NCBI RefSeq assembly: GCF_014145615.1
Contig: NZ_JACIVH010000071.1
Location: 1 to 36,263 of the forward strand
From: Limosilactobacillus balticus
Lineage (GTDB): Bacteria; Bacillota; Bacilli; Lactobacillales; Lactobacillaceae
Direction of reading: 5' to 3'
Length of the DNA: 36,263 nt
Shown: one piece after another, positions 14,683-22,655 of the stretch
How the letters are laid out: every line of letters begins with the position of its first letter
How positions within the stretch are numbered: position 1 is the first letter of the stretch
The notes under the pieces: model-generated
Databases searched by the model: none
Seen by the model: the letters and a program-made list of their open reading frames with translations, nothing else
Told to the model about the DNA's origin: nothing
Made by a program: the position numbers and the translations under genes

Positions 14683-15973
14683 AAAAGATTTATCTGTAGA
14701 CTTTTTAGGCGTTCATTTTGAAAATCCATTTTGCTTGTCATCCTCGCCTGTTGGGAACTGTTACGAAATGTGTAAGAATGCGTATGACGCTGGTTGGGGC
14801 GGTATCGTATACAAGACTTTATCGCCAACACACTTTAAGATTGATGAAGTTTCACCGCGATTCGATGAATTAGCCAAGGAAGACATGCATTTTGTTGCCT
14901 TTAAGAATATGGAACAATTATCAGAACACCCCTTGGAACAAGATTTGGCTGATATGCGACGGTTAAAAGAAGAGTATCCCAATAAGGTCTTGATCGCTTC
15001 GATTATGGGTGAAACCTTGGAAGACTGGACCAACCTGGCTAAGTTAGTAACAGAGGCTGGGGCTGACATGATTGAATTAAACTTCTCTTGTCCACAGATG
15101 ACTTCTCATACCATGGGTTCTGATGTGGGAACTAATCCAGAATTATGTAAGAAGAATTGTGAAGCTGTTAAACGTGGGACTAGCCTTCCAGTTCTTGCAA
15201 AGATGACACCAAATATTACGACGATGGTTCCAGTTGTAAAGGCATGTCTAGAAGGAGGGGCAGATGGCTTTTCCGCAATCAATACGGTTAAATCAATTGT
15301 CGATGTTGATCTGAAGAAGAAAGTTGGTTTACCAAATATTGATGGTAAATCTTCTGTTTCTGGATTATCTGGGAAAGCTGTTAAGCCAATTGCTTTACGT
15401 TTCTTACAACAATTACGATCAGCAGCTGGTCTTGAACAACTACCGATTTCTGGGATTGGGGGGATTGAGACCTGGGAAGATGCTGCTGAGTTTATTCTTT
15501 TAGGTGCTACCACTCTTCAAGTTACAACTGCGATCATGGAATATGGTTATCGGATCATTGATGACCTTACTAATGGTTTAATGCATTACATGGAAGAACA
15601 GCATGTAGACCACCTTCAAGATCTTGTCGGCTTAGCTAATAAGAATATTATTCCTACTAACCAACTTGACCGAAATTACAAGGTTTACCCTAAGATTGAT
15701 TGGGATAAGTGTATTGGTTGTGGTCGTTGCTTTATCTCATGTCAAGATGGTGCCCACCAAGCTTTAACTTGGGATGATGAAAAACGGCAACCGGTTTTTG
15801 ATAAGAGTAAGTGTGTCGGTTGTCAACTTTGTGCGCTTGTTTGTCCTGTGGGGGCAATTAAGTTAGGTCTTGTTGAGATTAAGCCGGGTCACAAAGGTAA
15901 TCCAGCAGAAATCGATGTAGGATCTCAACGTCTTCATCGCTATCACCCGGTAAAGGCTAATCAAGAAAATTAA
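14675..15973 (+). CDS. preA: NAD-dependent dihydropyrimidine dehydrogenase subunit PreA
   Basis: This 432-aa protein has an N-terminal dihydroorotate-dehydrogenase-like FMN barrel ([58 protein letters not shown]). A C-terminal ferredoxin domain has two 4Fe-4S motifs, [11 protein letters not shown] and [12 protein letters not shown]. This is the arrangement of bacterial PreA and of the C-terminal half of mammalian dihydropyrimidine dehydrogenase. With PreT it reduces uracil and thymine; bacterial PreTA is also known to inactivate 5-fluorouracil. Its start lies inside preT, with AGGAGG just upstream. A strong bidirectional terminator follows. Confidence 0.93.
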   Translation: MIKKDLSVDFLGVHFENPFCLSSSPVGNCYEMCKNAYDAGWGGIVYKTLSPTHFKIDEVSPRFDELAKEDMHFVAFKNMEQLSEHPLEQDLADMRRLKEEYPNKVLIASIMGETLEDWTNLAKLVTEAGADMIELNFSCPQMTSHTMGSDVGTNPELCKKNCEAVKRGTSLPVLAKMTPNITTMVPVVKACLEGGADGFSAINTVKSIVDVDLKKKVGLPNIDGKSSVSGLSGKAVKPIALRFLQQLRSAAGLEQLPISGIGGIETWEDAAEFILLGATTLQVTTAIMEYGYRIIDDLTNGLMHYMEEQHVDHLQDLVGLANKNIIPTNQLDRNYKVYPKIDWDKCIGCGRCFISCQDGAHQALTWDDEKRQPVFDKSKCVGCQLCALVCPVGAIKLGLVEIKPGHKGNPAEIDVGSQRLHRYHPVKANQEN

Positions 15974-15995
15974 TTATTAGTTTTCCTCATATATG

Positions 15996-16044
15996 AAAAA
16001 TCGAACTGCAACTTTGTGAAATGCAAAATTGTAGTTCGATTTTT
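15996..16044. terminator. Bidirectional terminator between preA and the aldo/keto reductase
   Basis: AAAAATCGAACTGCAA pairs with TTGTAGTTCGATTTTT (one G:T), with A and T tracts on both sides. Confidence 0.9.
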
Positions 16045-16070
16045 AGCTTTATTATGTCACATTGTAACAC

Positions 16071-16919
16071 TTAAATTACTGCGAGGGGTTCTTTTTTAGT
16101 TGGTGATGGAAACTCTTTTTGTAAAGCAAGTAACTCATCATCACTTAGTTCAATATTACCAGCTGCAACATTTTCTTCAGCATGTTTTGGGCTGCTGCTC
16201 TTTGGAATGGCAAGGACATTTCCAATTCTTAAGACCCACGCAAGCATAATCTGGCTGACAGTTGCATGGTGATTTGCGGCAATTTCTTTTAGTAGCGAAT
16301 TATCGGTTAACTTTCCAGATAGGCTATCACCCTGTGCAAGCGGGGAATAGGCTATTAATGGGAGCTGATGTTGTTTCATTAAGGGAAGAAGGTCAAATTC
16401 AATTCCCCGACTATCGAGATTATAGAGATCCTCATTAGCAACGCAATTAGTGCCATTTTTTAGGCGCCATAATTCTTCAAGGTCACTGACATCGAAGTTT
16501 GAGACCCCCCATGCCTTAATTTTTCCTGCCTTTTTAACTCGTTCTAATTCATTGACTGTTTCTGCCAACGGGATCCCACCCCGCCAGTGCAAAAGGTAAA
16601 GGTCAAAATAGTCTGTTCCTACGGCTGCTAAACTTTGATCTAAACTATGCTCAAGTTTTGTCTTGCTGGCATTTGAAGGAAGAACTTTATCAATTAAGAA
16701 AAGTTTTTCCCGGTTATATGGTTTGATGGCCTCAGCGACAAGTGTTTCAGAACGACCATCGCCATACATTTCCGCAGTATCAATAGCTTGTGCGCCAGCG
16801 TCAATTGCGGTTTGAATTGCTTTAATTTCTGTGGACCGATTGACGAGGGAATTTCCTATATTCCATGTTCCAATTCCAATTGCGGGCATTGAAATATTAT
16901 TGATTGTGACTTTTTTCAT
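16071..16919 (-). CDS. Aldo/keto reductase
   Basis: This 282-aa (beta/alpha)8-barrel reductase starts MPAIGIGTWNIG, the family signature. The catalytic tetrad is visible at Asp47 and Tyr52 (IDTAEMYG), Lys78 (FLIDKV) and His111 (YLLHW). IPKSSSPKHAEENV near residue 240 is the NADPH 2'-phosphate loop. The WRGGIPL after the His resembles the YeaE-like subgroup, several members of which reduce methylglyoxal and other aldehydes. The true substrate is not readable from sequence. AAAGGAG lies about 9 nt before the ATG. It is monocistronic, convergent with preTA and divergent from hsp20. Confidence 0.9.
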   Translation of the reverse strand: MKKVTINNISMPAIGIGTWNIGNSLVNRSTEIKAIQTAIDAGAQAIDTAEMYGDGRSETLVAEAIKPYNREKLFLIDKVLPSNASKTKLEHSLDQSLAAVGTDYFDLYLLHWRGGIPLAETVNELERVKKAGKIKAWGVSNFDVSDLEELWRLKNGTNCVANEDLYNLDSRGIEFDLLPLMKQHQLPLIAYSPLAQGDSLSGKLTDNSLLKEIAANHHATVSQIMLAWVLRIGNVLAIPKSSSPKHAEENVAAGNIELSDDELLALQKEFPSPTKKEPLAVI

Positions 16920-16989
16920 CTTGCACGGCTCCTTTCAATTTTCCTATTTCTATTATATTCTTTTTAGTCAATGGTCCCTAGCATATTAG

Positions 16990-17018
16990 TTGCATTTTCT
17001 CTGAAAGCGTTCATCATA
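16990..17018 (+). promoter_or_regulatory. Candidate promoter of hsp20 with a cre-like half site
   Basis: TTGCAT (16990-16995) is 17 nt from ATCATA (17013-17018), a weak -10. TGAAAGCGTT (17002-17011) between them matches the left two thirds of a cre site. I see no CIRCE element and no properly spaced CtsR heptads. Confidence 0.35.
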
Positions 17019-17051
17019 GACAATGAATAAGAAAGAAAGGAAGCATTCTTT

Positions 17052-17483
17052 ATGGCTAATGAAGTACAAAACCGTAATAACTTATTTGATAGTTTGATGA
17101 ATATGCGTAACTGGATGAACGATGATTTCTTCTCTAACTTAACTCCGGTTGCTGATCACATGAAGACAGATGTTACAGAAGATGACAAAAATTATACCGT
17201 AAAGATTGACATGCCTGGATTTGATAAGAAGGATATTCACATTAATTATGCCAATGATATTTTGACAGTTACTGGTCATCGGGATACCTTTGATGATGAT
17301 GGTGATAAGGATGGCAATGTTCTGCATTCTGAACGTCGGTATGGCCAAATGAGTCGGCAATATCGTTTACCGGATGTAAATAAGAAGGATATCAAGGCTC
17401 AATACAAGAATGGCGTTTTGACAATTACTCTTCCTAAGATGGATGAGACAGATGACAATGAAAATCATATTGAGATTGAATAA
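17052..17483 (+). CDS. Small heat-shock protein, Hsp20/alpha-crystallin family
   Basis: This 143-aa protein has a short N-terminal arm with FDSLMNMRNWM, then an alpha-crystallin domain from about residue 38 (TDVTEDDKNYTVKIDMPGFDKKDI) to 135. It contains the conserved VNGILTITLPK-type strand (here KNGVLTITLPK) and RQYRLPDV, and ends in an acidic tail with IEIE in place of the usual IxI motif. Such proteins are ATP-independent holdases that bind unfolding clients in the cytoplasm. GAAAGGAAG lies before the ATG. It is monocistronic with its own terminator. The regulation is unclear because no classic CIRCE or CtsR site is visible. Confidence 0.92.
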   Translation: MANEVQNRNNLFDSLMNMRNWMNDDFFSNLTPVADHMKTDVTEDDKNYTVKIDMPGFDKKDIHINYANDILTVTGHRDTFDDDGDKDGNVLHSERRYGQMSRQYRLPDVNKKDIKAQYKNGVLTITLPKMDETDDNENHIEIE

Positions 17484-17499
17484 TTAAATTAAGCTGAGT

Positions 17500-17540
17500 A
17501 AAGAGCTGTGGAAATTATTTTCTGCAACTCTTTATTTTTT
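17500..17540 (+). terminator. Terminator after hsp20
   Basis: AAAGAG (17500-17505) pairs with CTCTTT (17528-17533) with further internal pairs (TG/CA), then a T-run at 17535-17540. Confidence 0.7.
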
Positions 17541-17549
17541 ATCCATTTC

Positions 17550-17578
17550 TTGAACATATGTTTGATTGCGGATATAAT
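17550..17578 (+). promoter_or_regulatory. SOS (LexA-type) operator and promoter of the Y-polymerase operon
   Basis: TTGAAC (17550-17555) and TATAAT (17573-17578) are exactly 17 nt apart. TGAACATATGTTTG (17551-17564) matches 12 of 14 bases of the Gram-positive LexA/DinR box CGAACATATGTTCG and overlaps the -35 element, an ideal position for repression. Confidence 0.8.
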
Positions 17579-17612
17579 AGTATTTACAAAAGGCGAGGGA
17601 GGAATTATCACG

Positions 17613-19112
17613 ATGGGACAAACATATATGGCAATCGATTTAAAATCATTCTATGCCTCGGTTGAATGTACGGAGTGGGGCCTCGATCCTTTAAACGCTA
17701 ACCTCGTAGTTGCCGATGAATCGCGAACTAGTAAGACCATTTGTCTCGCCGTCTCACCAGCTTTGAAAAAATTTGGCGTTTCTGGTCGTCCGCGATTGTA
17801 TGAGGTGGAGCAACGGGTAGCCTACCTAAATAATCGTCGTGCCAAAGAAATGTCTCACCAGCGATTATCACCAGTTGTTTCAATCTACCGAGATGAACTA
17901 TTAAAATCACCGGAACTTAAAATTGGTTATAGGATTGCGCACCCACGAATGAATTTTTATCTTGAAAAAAGTGCCGCCATTTATGAAATTTATTTACGCT
18001 ATTTACCACCAGAGAAGATCCATGTTTATTCTATTGATGAGGTAATGATGGATATTACTGATTATCTTAATGAATATCATGTTAGTGCCCGTTCTTTAGC
18101 TAAGGAAATCATCCAAACAATCAAAGCAGAGACCCAGATTACTGCAACGGCAGGAATTGGGACCAATCTTTTCTTAGCGAAAGTAGCGATGGATATAGTA
18201 GCTAAACGGATTCCGGGAGATGAAGACGGGGTTCGGATTGCGCAGATGAATGAACATACTTTTCGCTGTTATCTTTGGGCGCACCAGCCGTTGACAGACT
18301 TTTGGCGAATAGGTCCTGGATATGCGCGACGACTAAAAAAACTAGGTCTTCATACAATGGGAGATATTGCTCGTTGTTCATTGGGAAAATTATCTGATTC
18401 AATGAATGAAGAAGTATTATACCGTGAATTTGGAAAAAATGCAGAAATTATTATTGACCATGCGTGGGGATATGAATCAGCAACTATTAAAGATATCAAA
18501 AATTATCATTCATCTGATCATGGACTATATTCTGGGCAGGTGTTGCCGCGACCTTATAACTTTACGGAAACCCGGTTAGTAATTCAAGAGATGGTTAATT
18601 CATTGGCTCTCCAGTTAACCAAACAGAACTTAGTAACTGATCAAGTTGCTTTAAGGGTCGCATATGATATTTCTAATATATCTGAGGATTACCAAGGACC
18701 ATTAGTGACAGATTTCTATGGACGTCAGGTACCCAAGCCAATGCATGGAAGAACTAATCTTTCCTTACCCACTTCATCTGGTACAGAATTGATGGAAGCA
18801 TTTATGAAGTTATGTGATTCTGCCCTTGATCGACGATTGACAGCTCGCAAAATTACGGTAATAGCGAACCACCTTCTCTCACCAACGCTTGCTCGATTGG
18901 CAAATTATAATGAACAGTTAGATTTATTTACTGACTCAACAAAAAAACATAAGAATCGTTCCAAAGTTCAAGAAAAGGATCAAAAACTACAAAGACTTGT
19001 CCTTAATTTGCAAAATGAATATGGTAAAAATGCCATTATTCGAGCAGCCGATTTGAAAAAAGGTGCTACTCTTTTGGAAAGAAATAAACAGATTGGAGGT
19101 CACCAAGCATGA
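17613..19112 (+). CDS. UmuC/UvrX-like Y-family translesion DNA polymerase
   Basis: The start at 17613 (MGQTYMAIDLKSFYASVE) is chosen over an ATG about 100 bp upstream, because GGGAGG lies just before it and the upstream ATG would begin inside the previous terminator and before the promoter. The 499-aa protein has the palm motifs of Y-family polymerases: Asp9 in AIDLKSFYASVE, and the catalytic pair Asp142-Glu143 in YSIDEVMMD. A helix-hairpin-helix thumb (FWRIGPGYARRLKKLGLHTMGDIA) and a little-finger domain follow. QLDLFTD, about 60 residues before the C-terminus, is a likely sliding-clamp binding motif. It copies past damaged bases at the cost of mutations. Pairing with a YolD-like gene and a LexA box is the standard Firmicutes uvrX/yqjW arrangement. 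Confidence 0.9.
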   Translation: MGQTYMAIDLKSFYASVECTEWGLDPLNANLVVADESRTSKTICLAVSPALKKFGVSGRPRLYEVEQRVAYLNNRRAKEMSHQRLSPVVSIYRDELLKSPELKIGYRIAHPRMNFYLEKSAAIYEIYLRYLPPEKIHVYSIDEVMMDITDYLNEYHVSARSLAKEIIQTIKAETQITATAGIGTNLFLAKVAMDIVAKRIPGDEDGVRIAQMNEHTFRCYLWAHQPLTDFWRIGPGYARRLKKLGLHTMGDIARCSLGKLSDSMNEEVLYREFGKNAEIIIDHAWGYESATIKDIKNYHSSDHGLYSGQVLPRPYNFTETRLVIQEMVNSLALQLTKQNLVTDQVALRVAYDISNISEDYQGPLVTDFYGRQVPKPMHGRTNLSLPTSSGTELMEAFMKLCDSALDRRLTARKITVIANHLLSPTLARLANYNEQLDLFTDSTKKHKNRSKVQEKDQKLQRLVLNLQNEYGKNAIIRAADLKKGATLLERNKQIGGHQA

Positions 19113-19555
19113 TAGAAAATGAAGATTTATTGAAAATAGAAAAAAGCTTGTTTAGTGATACCGCAAAGTATCGAGATATTATCAACACCCCTCGGCATGT
19201 TTCTCAAGCTCATACACCGATGACCACCGAAGATCGCGCTGCTCAGTTTTCTCCTTTTGCGGCCTTGACCGGCTATCATCAATTATTAGTGAAGGTAGGA
19301 GAAAAGTATGATCATAAAACTTATCCTACAGCTGAGATGAGGCATCGAATAAGAGTCCAACTTGCCATAATTGAACGAGGCCAATCGCATCCGATGTTAA
19401 GAGTTGAATTTTTTAATGGTAAAACAGGTTTTTATGAAGAATATAAAGGACAATTAAAACGAATTGATCACCATGGTCACCACCTAATATTTGATGATGG
19501 AACAAGGATTATAATTCAAAATATTCGTAAAATTAAAAGAGGTCAGCAAAACTGA
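19109..19555 (+). CDS. YolD-like family protein
   Basis: This 148-aa protein carries the YolD-like signature MTTEDRAAQFSPFAALTGYH at about residues 39-58, then a small beta-rich half (GKTGFYEEYKGQLKRID, IIIQNIRKIK). It overlaps the polymerase by 4 nt, so the two are translationally coupled. In Bacillus and relatives YolD-type proteins are encoded with UvrX/YqjW polymerases and are thought to take the place of UmuD, but the mechanism is not established. The stop codon lies inside the right arm of the terminator hairpin. Confidence 0.85.
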   Translation: MIENEDLLKIEKSLFSDTAKYRDIINTPRHVSQAHTPMTTEDRAAQFSPFAALTGYHQLLVKVGEKYDHKTYPTAEMRHRIRVQLAIIERGQSHPMLRVEFFNGKTGFYEEYKGQLKRIDHHGHHLIFDDGTRIIIQNIRKIKRGQQN

Positions 19556-19566
19556 TCTCTTTTAAT
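19532..19566. terminator. Bidirectional terminator overlapping the yolD stop codon
   Basis: ATTAAAAGAGGTCAG (19532-19546) pairs with CTGATCTCTTTTAAT (19552-19566), with one G:T and a 5-nt loop. The TGA of the YolD-like gene (19553-19555) is in the right arm. Confidence 0.85.
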
Positions 19567-19578
19567 ATAAGGTATAAG

Positions 19579-20103
19579 TTAAAATGCTTGAATAAGTTTC
19601 ATAATTCCGAAAACAATTAAGAACGTTGAAACTAACCATACCACTGTAATAGCGGAAAGTAATGGGCTAAATAAAAGAATAACCCCTAATATCAAACTCA
19701 CAATTGCTAGAAGCACAATGAACCAGTAATATCCCCGATGGAATTCCTTGAAAAACTTAGCGCTGAGTAATTCGGTGATAGAGTCGAGAATAAACCAGAT
19801 AGCAAAGATAATGGCAATGAAGAGTACACCAAAGCTTGGTTGGAAAAGAAAAATAATTCCTAAAATAATATCTAAAATTGCAGAAAAAATTAACCAACCT
19901 GAGGATTCTCCTAAGATCCGACCGATTCGTTGACGGAACCATAATTCATAAATTCCGCGGAAAATAAAAGCAATTCCGGCAACAATGGCTAAGAAGTGAA
20001 GGGTTTTATCTGGCCGCGTGAATGATGCAATTCCGGCAATGATAAATAAGACTCCAACAATTAAGCTAAACCAGTCAAAGCCCTTTTTAGTTTCTTCAAA
20101 CAT
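19579..20103 (-). CDS. HdeD/DUF308 family membrane protein
   Basis: This 174-aa protein has six hydrophobic segments in three repeated pairs (for example LIVGVLFIIAGIASF, LAIVAGIAFIFRGIYEL and LLAIVSLILGVILLF), typical of the HdeD/DUF308 family. E. coli HdeD is linked to acid tolerance at high cell density; in lactobacilli the function is unknown. GGGAGG lies 8 nt before the ATG. It is convergent with yolD. Upstream, a terminator that is part of repeat copy A isolates it from the vanZ operon. Confidence 0.85.
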   Translation of the reverse strand: MFEETKKGFDWFSLIVGVLFIIAGIASFTRPDKTLHFLAIVAGIAFIFRGIYELWFRQRIGRILGESSGWLIFSAILDIILGIIFLFQPSFGVLFIAIIFAIWFILDSITELLSAKFFKEFHRGYYWFIVLLAIVSLILGVILLFSPLLSAITVVWLVSTFLIVFGIMKLIQAF

Positions 20104-20218
20104 TGAAAAACCTCCCTAAAAATAAAATCATTAACATCATAGTTCAAATGGGTTGATAAAACAAGAAGAAAGGAAATATCAACAAAAAAGTATAATACAT
20201 ATAGGATGAAATAGGAAA

Positions 20219-20415
20219 GAGGCTGAGAAAAAACTTGTTTTTTCAACAGCCTCGTTTTTTATACGAATATTGTTACGATATCGTGAAAATCCTAGTAGGC
20301 TAGCTTCGCGTCGTAACCATAAGGCTCGAGGCTAAGTTAAACCGTGCCGTGTTAATCACCGTTCTATCCTTAGCCCACCGCCTTGTCGAGAAAGTTAATT
20401 CCCACTCACCTTTAT
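20219..20415 (-). repeat. Structured intergenic repeat, copy A (inverted relative to copy B)
   Basis: The reverse complement of this stretch matches 22656-22868 almost base for base, apart from an 11-nt gap and scattered changes. Read on the minus strand it keeps nested stems AAGGC/GCCTT and GGCTAAG/CTTAGCC, a separate stem GTTACGA/TCGTAAC, and a terminal hairpin GAGGCTG...CAGCCTC flanked by T-runs. The inner hairpin of copy B is shortened here. It follows the vanZ/55-aa operon on the same strand and provides its terminator. It may be a 3'-UTR element, a small RNA or a dispersed repeat; the sequence does not decide. Confidence 0.85.
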
Positions 20416-20426
20416 TTCCTGGGAAA

Positions 20427-20594
20427 TTAAAGATGCTCTTTAATCCCATTGGGGAAATCCTTATCAATCTCCTTTAAGATTGGTAATAATGAATTGACAT
20501 ATTCATGATAAGCTTCAATTGGCTTTAGATCTTTTGCTCGTGATTGTAGTAAGGTAAGGGCAATATCGTGCGCTCTTTGTTCATTTGTAATCAT
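20427..20594 (-). CDS. Hypothetical protein, 55 aa
   Basis: A short open frame reads MITNEQRAHDIALTLLQSR and continues through EAYHEYVNSLLPILKEIDKD to HL. GGTGG lies about 7 nt before the ATG, and the ATG is only 11 nt after the vanZ stop codon, so it is very likely the second gene of a vanZ operon. The protein is soluble, probably two or three amphipathic helices, with no signal peptide and no motif I recognise. It ends 12 bp before repeat copy A. Confidence 0.65.
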   Translation of the reverse strand: MITNEQRAHDIALTLLQSRAKDLKPIEAYHEYVNSLLPILKEIDKDFPNGIKEHL

Positions 20595-20605
20595 CTTCTA
20601 CCACC

Positions 20606-21172
20606 TCAGTTATTCAGTTTATCAGATTTTCCGCCTATCAGCATGAATTGTTTAACAATACGACGAAAAATTGTTTGATCAAGCATAATCATTACTGCAA
20701 AACCAATTGTAGTTCCTAATGTATTGCTAATCAAATCATCCACATCGGCAACTCTTCCAATATGGAAAAGAAGATCGCAAATAAATTGGTTACACTCAAT
20801 AAATAAGCTGAAGAAAAATCCATAGAGAATAGCACGACTGAAGGGCATTTGGTGATTAATCAAATAAAGATAAACTCCTAGTGGTACAGTCATCACAATG
20901 TTTAAGAAAAATTCTTCGCTGAGTCCTTGGAGGGGAATGATATTAAATGGTATCCCGTGAAAGTAAAATAAAAGTTTATTAGCAGAACTAAAATTAAACA
21001 TTGAAGGGGTTAAACAGAGCCAGTCGATTGCAGTTAAGTAGATAAAAAAGGTTGCAATTGTAATATGCTGGCCGAAGTTAGGAAATCTTTCCCAAAGGTG
21101 GTTATGTGTGACGAGGACAGATCCGGCAAAAAAATAAATAAAAAATGGAATCCAATGAACTAATGCATGCAA
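20606..21172 (-). CDS. VanZ-like family membrane protein
   Basis: This protein has four to five hydrophobic segments and the VanZ signature near the end (ADVDDLISNTLGTTIGF), with NIIPLQG and VMTVPLGVYL before it. The start is taken as TTG at 21172, because GAAGGAG lies 8 nt upstream. The frame also opens at an ATG at 21217 (15 residues longer, MKTYCIPFFVEG...) but that codon has no ribosome binding site. VanZ confers low-level teicoplanin resistance in enterococci; most chromosomal VanZ-like proteins have no known function. It is divergent from the permease gene and probably in operon with the 55-aa gene. Confidence 0.85.
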   Translation of the reverse strand: MHALVHWIPFFIYFFAGSVLVTHNHLWERFPNFGQHITIATFFIYLTAIDWLCLTPSMFNFSSANKLLFYFHGIPFNIIPLQGLSEEFFLNIVMTVPLGVYLYLINHQMPFSRAILYGFFFSLFIECNQFICDLLFHIGRVADVDDLISNTLGTTIGFAVMIMLDQTIFRRIVKQFMLIGGKSDKLNN

Positions 21173-21307
21173 TGTGATTTCTCCTTCTACGAAAAATGGT
21201 ATACAATAAGTTTTCAATGTTATATATCATAGTTGATTTTTTTAGTAATGACTAGTAAACCTAACTAGGATTAATAAAACTTCAACTATTGAGGAAGAGA
21301 GAGGAAC

Positions 21308-22654
21308 ATGGCAGAAAAACAAGAATTTACACGTAAACTTAAAAGCCGTCATATTCAATTAATGGCACTTGGCGGGACGATTGGAACAGGATTATTTCTC
21401 GGATCGGGGAAAGCAATTCACGCTGCTGGTCCAGCAATCCTTTTAGCATATTTAATTACTGGAATTATTTGTTTTGGAATTATGCGGGCCCTGGGAGAGT
21501 TGCTTCTTTCCGATTTACATTATCATTCGTTTATGGATGCGATTCGTGATTATCTTGGCAAGCGCGTGAGTTTTGTAATGGGCTGGGCTTATTGGGCGTG
21601 TTGGCTAGCATTAGCAATGGCCGAAGTTACCGCCATTGGCTTATATTTTCAACTATGGTTTCCTCAAGTTCCCCAATGGTTGCCTGGGTTAGTAACTCTC
21701 CTAATTTTATTGGGATTAAATCTAATGACTGTTAGTACGTTTGGTGAACTCGAATTTTGGTTTGCCCTTATTAAAATTTTGGCAATTATTATTTTAATTG
21801 TTGTTGGCGTCATTTTGGTTTTGCTTCATTTTCATTCGGCAAGCGGCTATCTTGCTACACCAGCAAACTTAGTTAATGATGGAGGCTTTTTTGCTACCGG
21901 GGCAAAGGGCTTTATGCTTTCTTTTCAGATGGTTGTCTTTGCCTTTGTTGGAATTGAAATGGTAGGAGTAACAGCCGCTGAGGCAGAGAATCCTAAAGTT
22001 GTTATTCCTAAGGCAATCAATGGGATTCCGGTTCGGATTATGCTTTTTTATATCGGTGCTTTGGCTGTTATTATGTGCATTTATCCGTGGAGTAAACTCT
22101 CACCAAGCAATAGTCCATTTGTCCTTGTTTTTCGCGATATTGGACTTCCGGGAGCTGCCAGTATCGTTAATTTTGTAGTAATTACCGCTGCGGCTTCTGC
22201 TTGCAATAGTTCCCTATATACAACTGGTCGGATGCTGGCTGAGTTAACCTCTACTGCTCACCGGCCTGTTATCCGTAAGATTAGTCGCTTATCTAAGCGG
22301 TCGGTGCCTGCAACAGCGGTTGTTATTTCTGCAATTATTATTGGAATTGCCGCTATCTTAAACTTAGTAATGCCAGAAGGAGTTTTTACTTTTGTTTCTA
22401 GTATTGCTACCACGAGTTTTCTCTTTGTGTGGGCTGCTATCATCTTGGCACACTTAAAATATATTCGTCAGCATCCGCAAACGAGAACATTTAAGATGCC
22501 AGGCGCACCTTTTACTGATTATATTATTTTAGTTTTTCTTTTTATTGTGCTAATTGTTTTATGTATGGAGAAGCAAACTTTAATTGCTCTTATACTAACT
22601 TTGGCTTGGTTTGCAATCCTTGCCATTGCTTCGTTAACGCAAAAGAAAGCATAA
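21308..22654 (+). CDS. Amino-acid permease (APC superfamily, AAT family)
   Basis: This 448-aa protein has 12 predicted membrane segments. The N-terminus RKLKSRHIQLMALGGTIGTG followed by LFLGSGKAIHAAGP is the consensus of the amino-acid transporter (AAT) family, in which the GTIGTGLF loop in TM1 binds the substrate carboxyl group. GIEMVGVTAAEAENPKVVIPKAI is the conserved TM6-loop region. It should take up an amino acid by proton symport at the cytoplasmic membrane; substrate specificity cannot be assigned. GAGAGGAAC lies just before the ATG. Repeat copy B begins directly after the stop codon and supplies the terminator. Confidence 0.92.
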   Translation: MAEKQEFTRKLKSRHIQLMALGGTIGTGLFLGSGKAIHAAGPAILLAYLITGIICFGIMRALGELLLSDLHYHSFMDAIRDYLGKRVSFVMGWAYWACWLALAMAEVTAIGLYFQLWFPQVPQWLPGLVTLLILLGLNLMTVSTFGELEFWFALIKILAIIILIVVGVILVLLHFHSASGYLATPANLVNDGGFFATGAKGFMLSFQMVVFAFVGIEMVGVTAAEAENPKVVIPKAINGIPVRIMLFYIGALAVIMCIYPWSKLSPSNSPFVLVFRDIGLPGAASIVNFVVITAAASACNSSLYTTGRMLAELTSTAHRPVIRKISRLSKRSVPATAVVISAIIIGIAAILNLVMPEGVFTFVSSIATTSFLFVWAAIILAHLKYIRQHPQTRTFKMPGAPFTDYIILVFLFIVLIVLCMEKQTLIALILTLAWFAILAIASLTQKKA

Positions 22655-22655
22655 A

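Noticed and set aside
16960-16985. AGTCAAT and GGTCCCT as a CtsR operator of hsp20
   Set aside because: CtsR needs two RGTCAAA heptads three bases apart; the second heptad is wrong and the spacing is missing.
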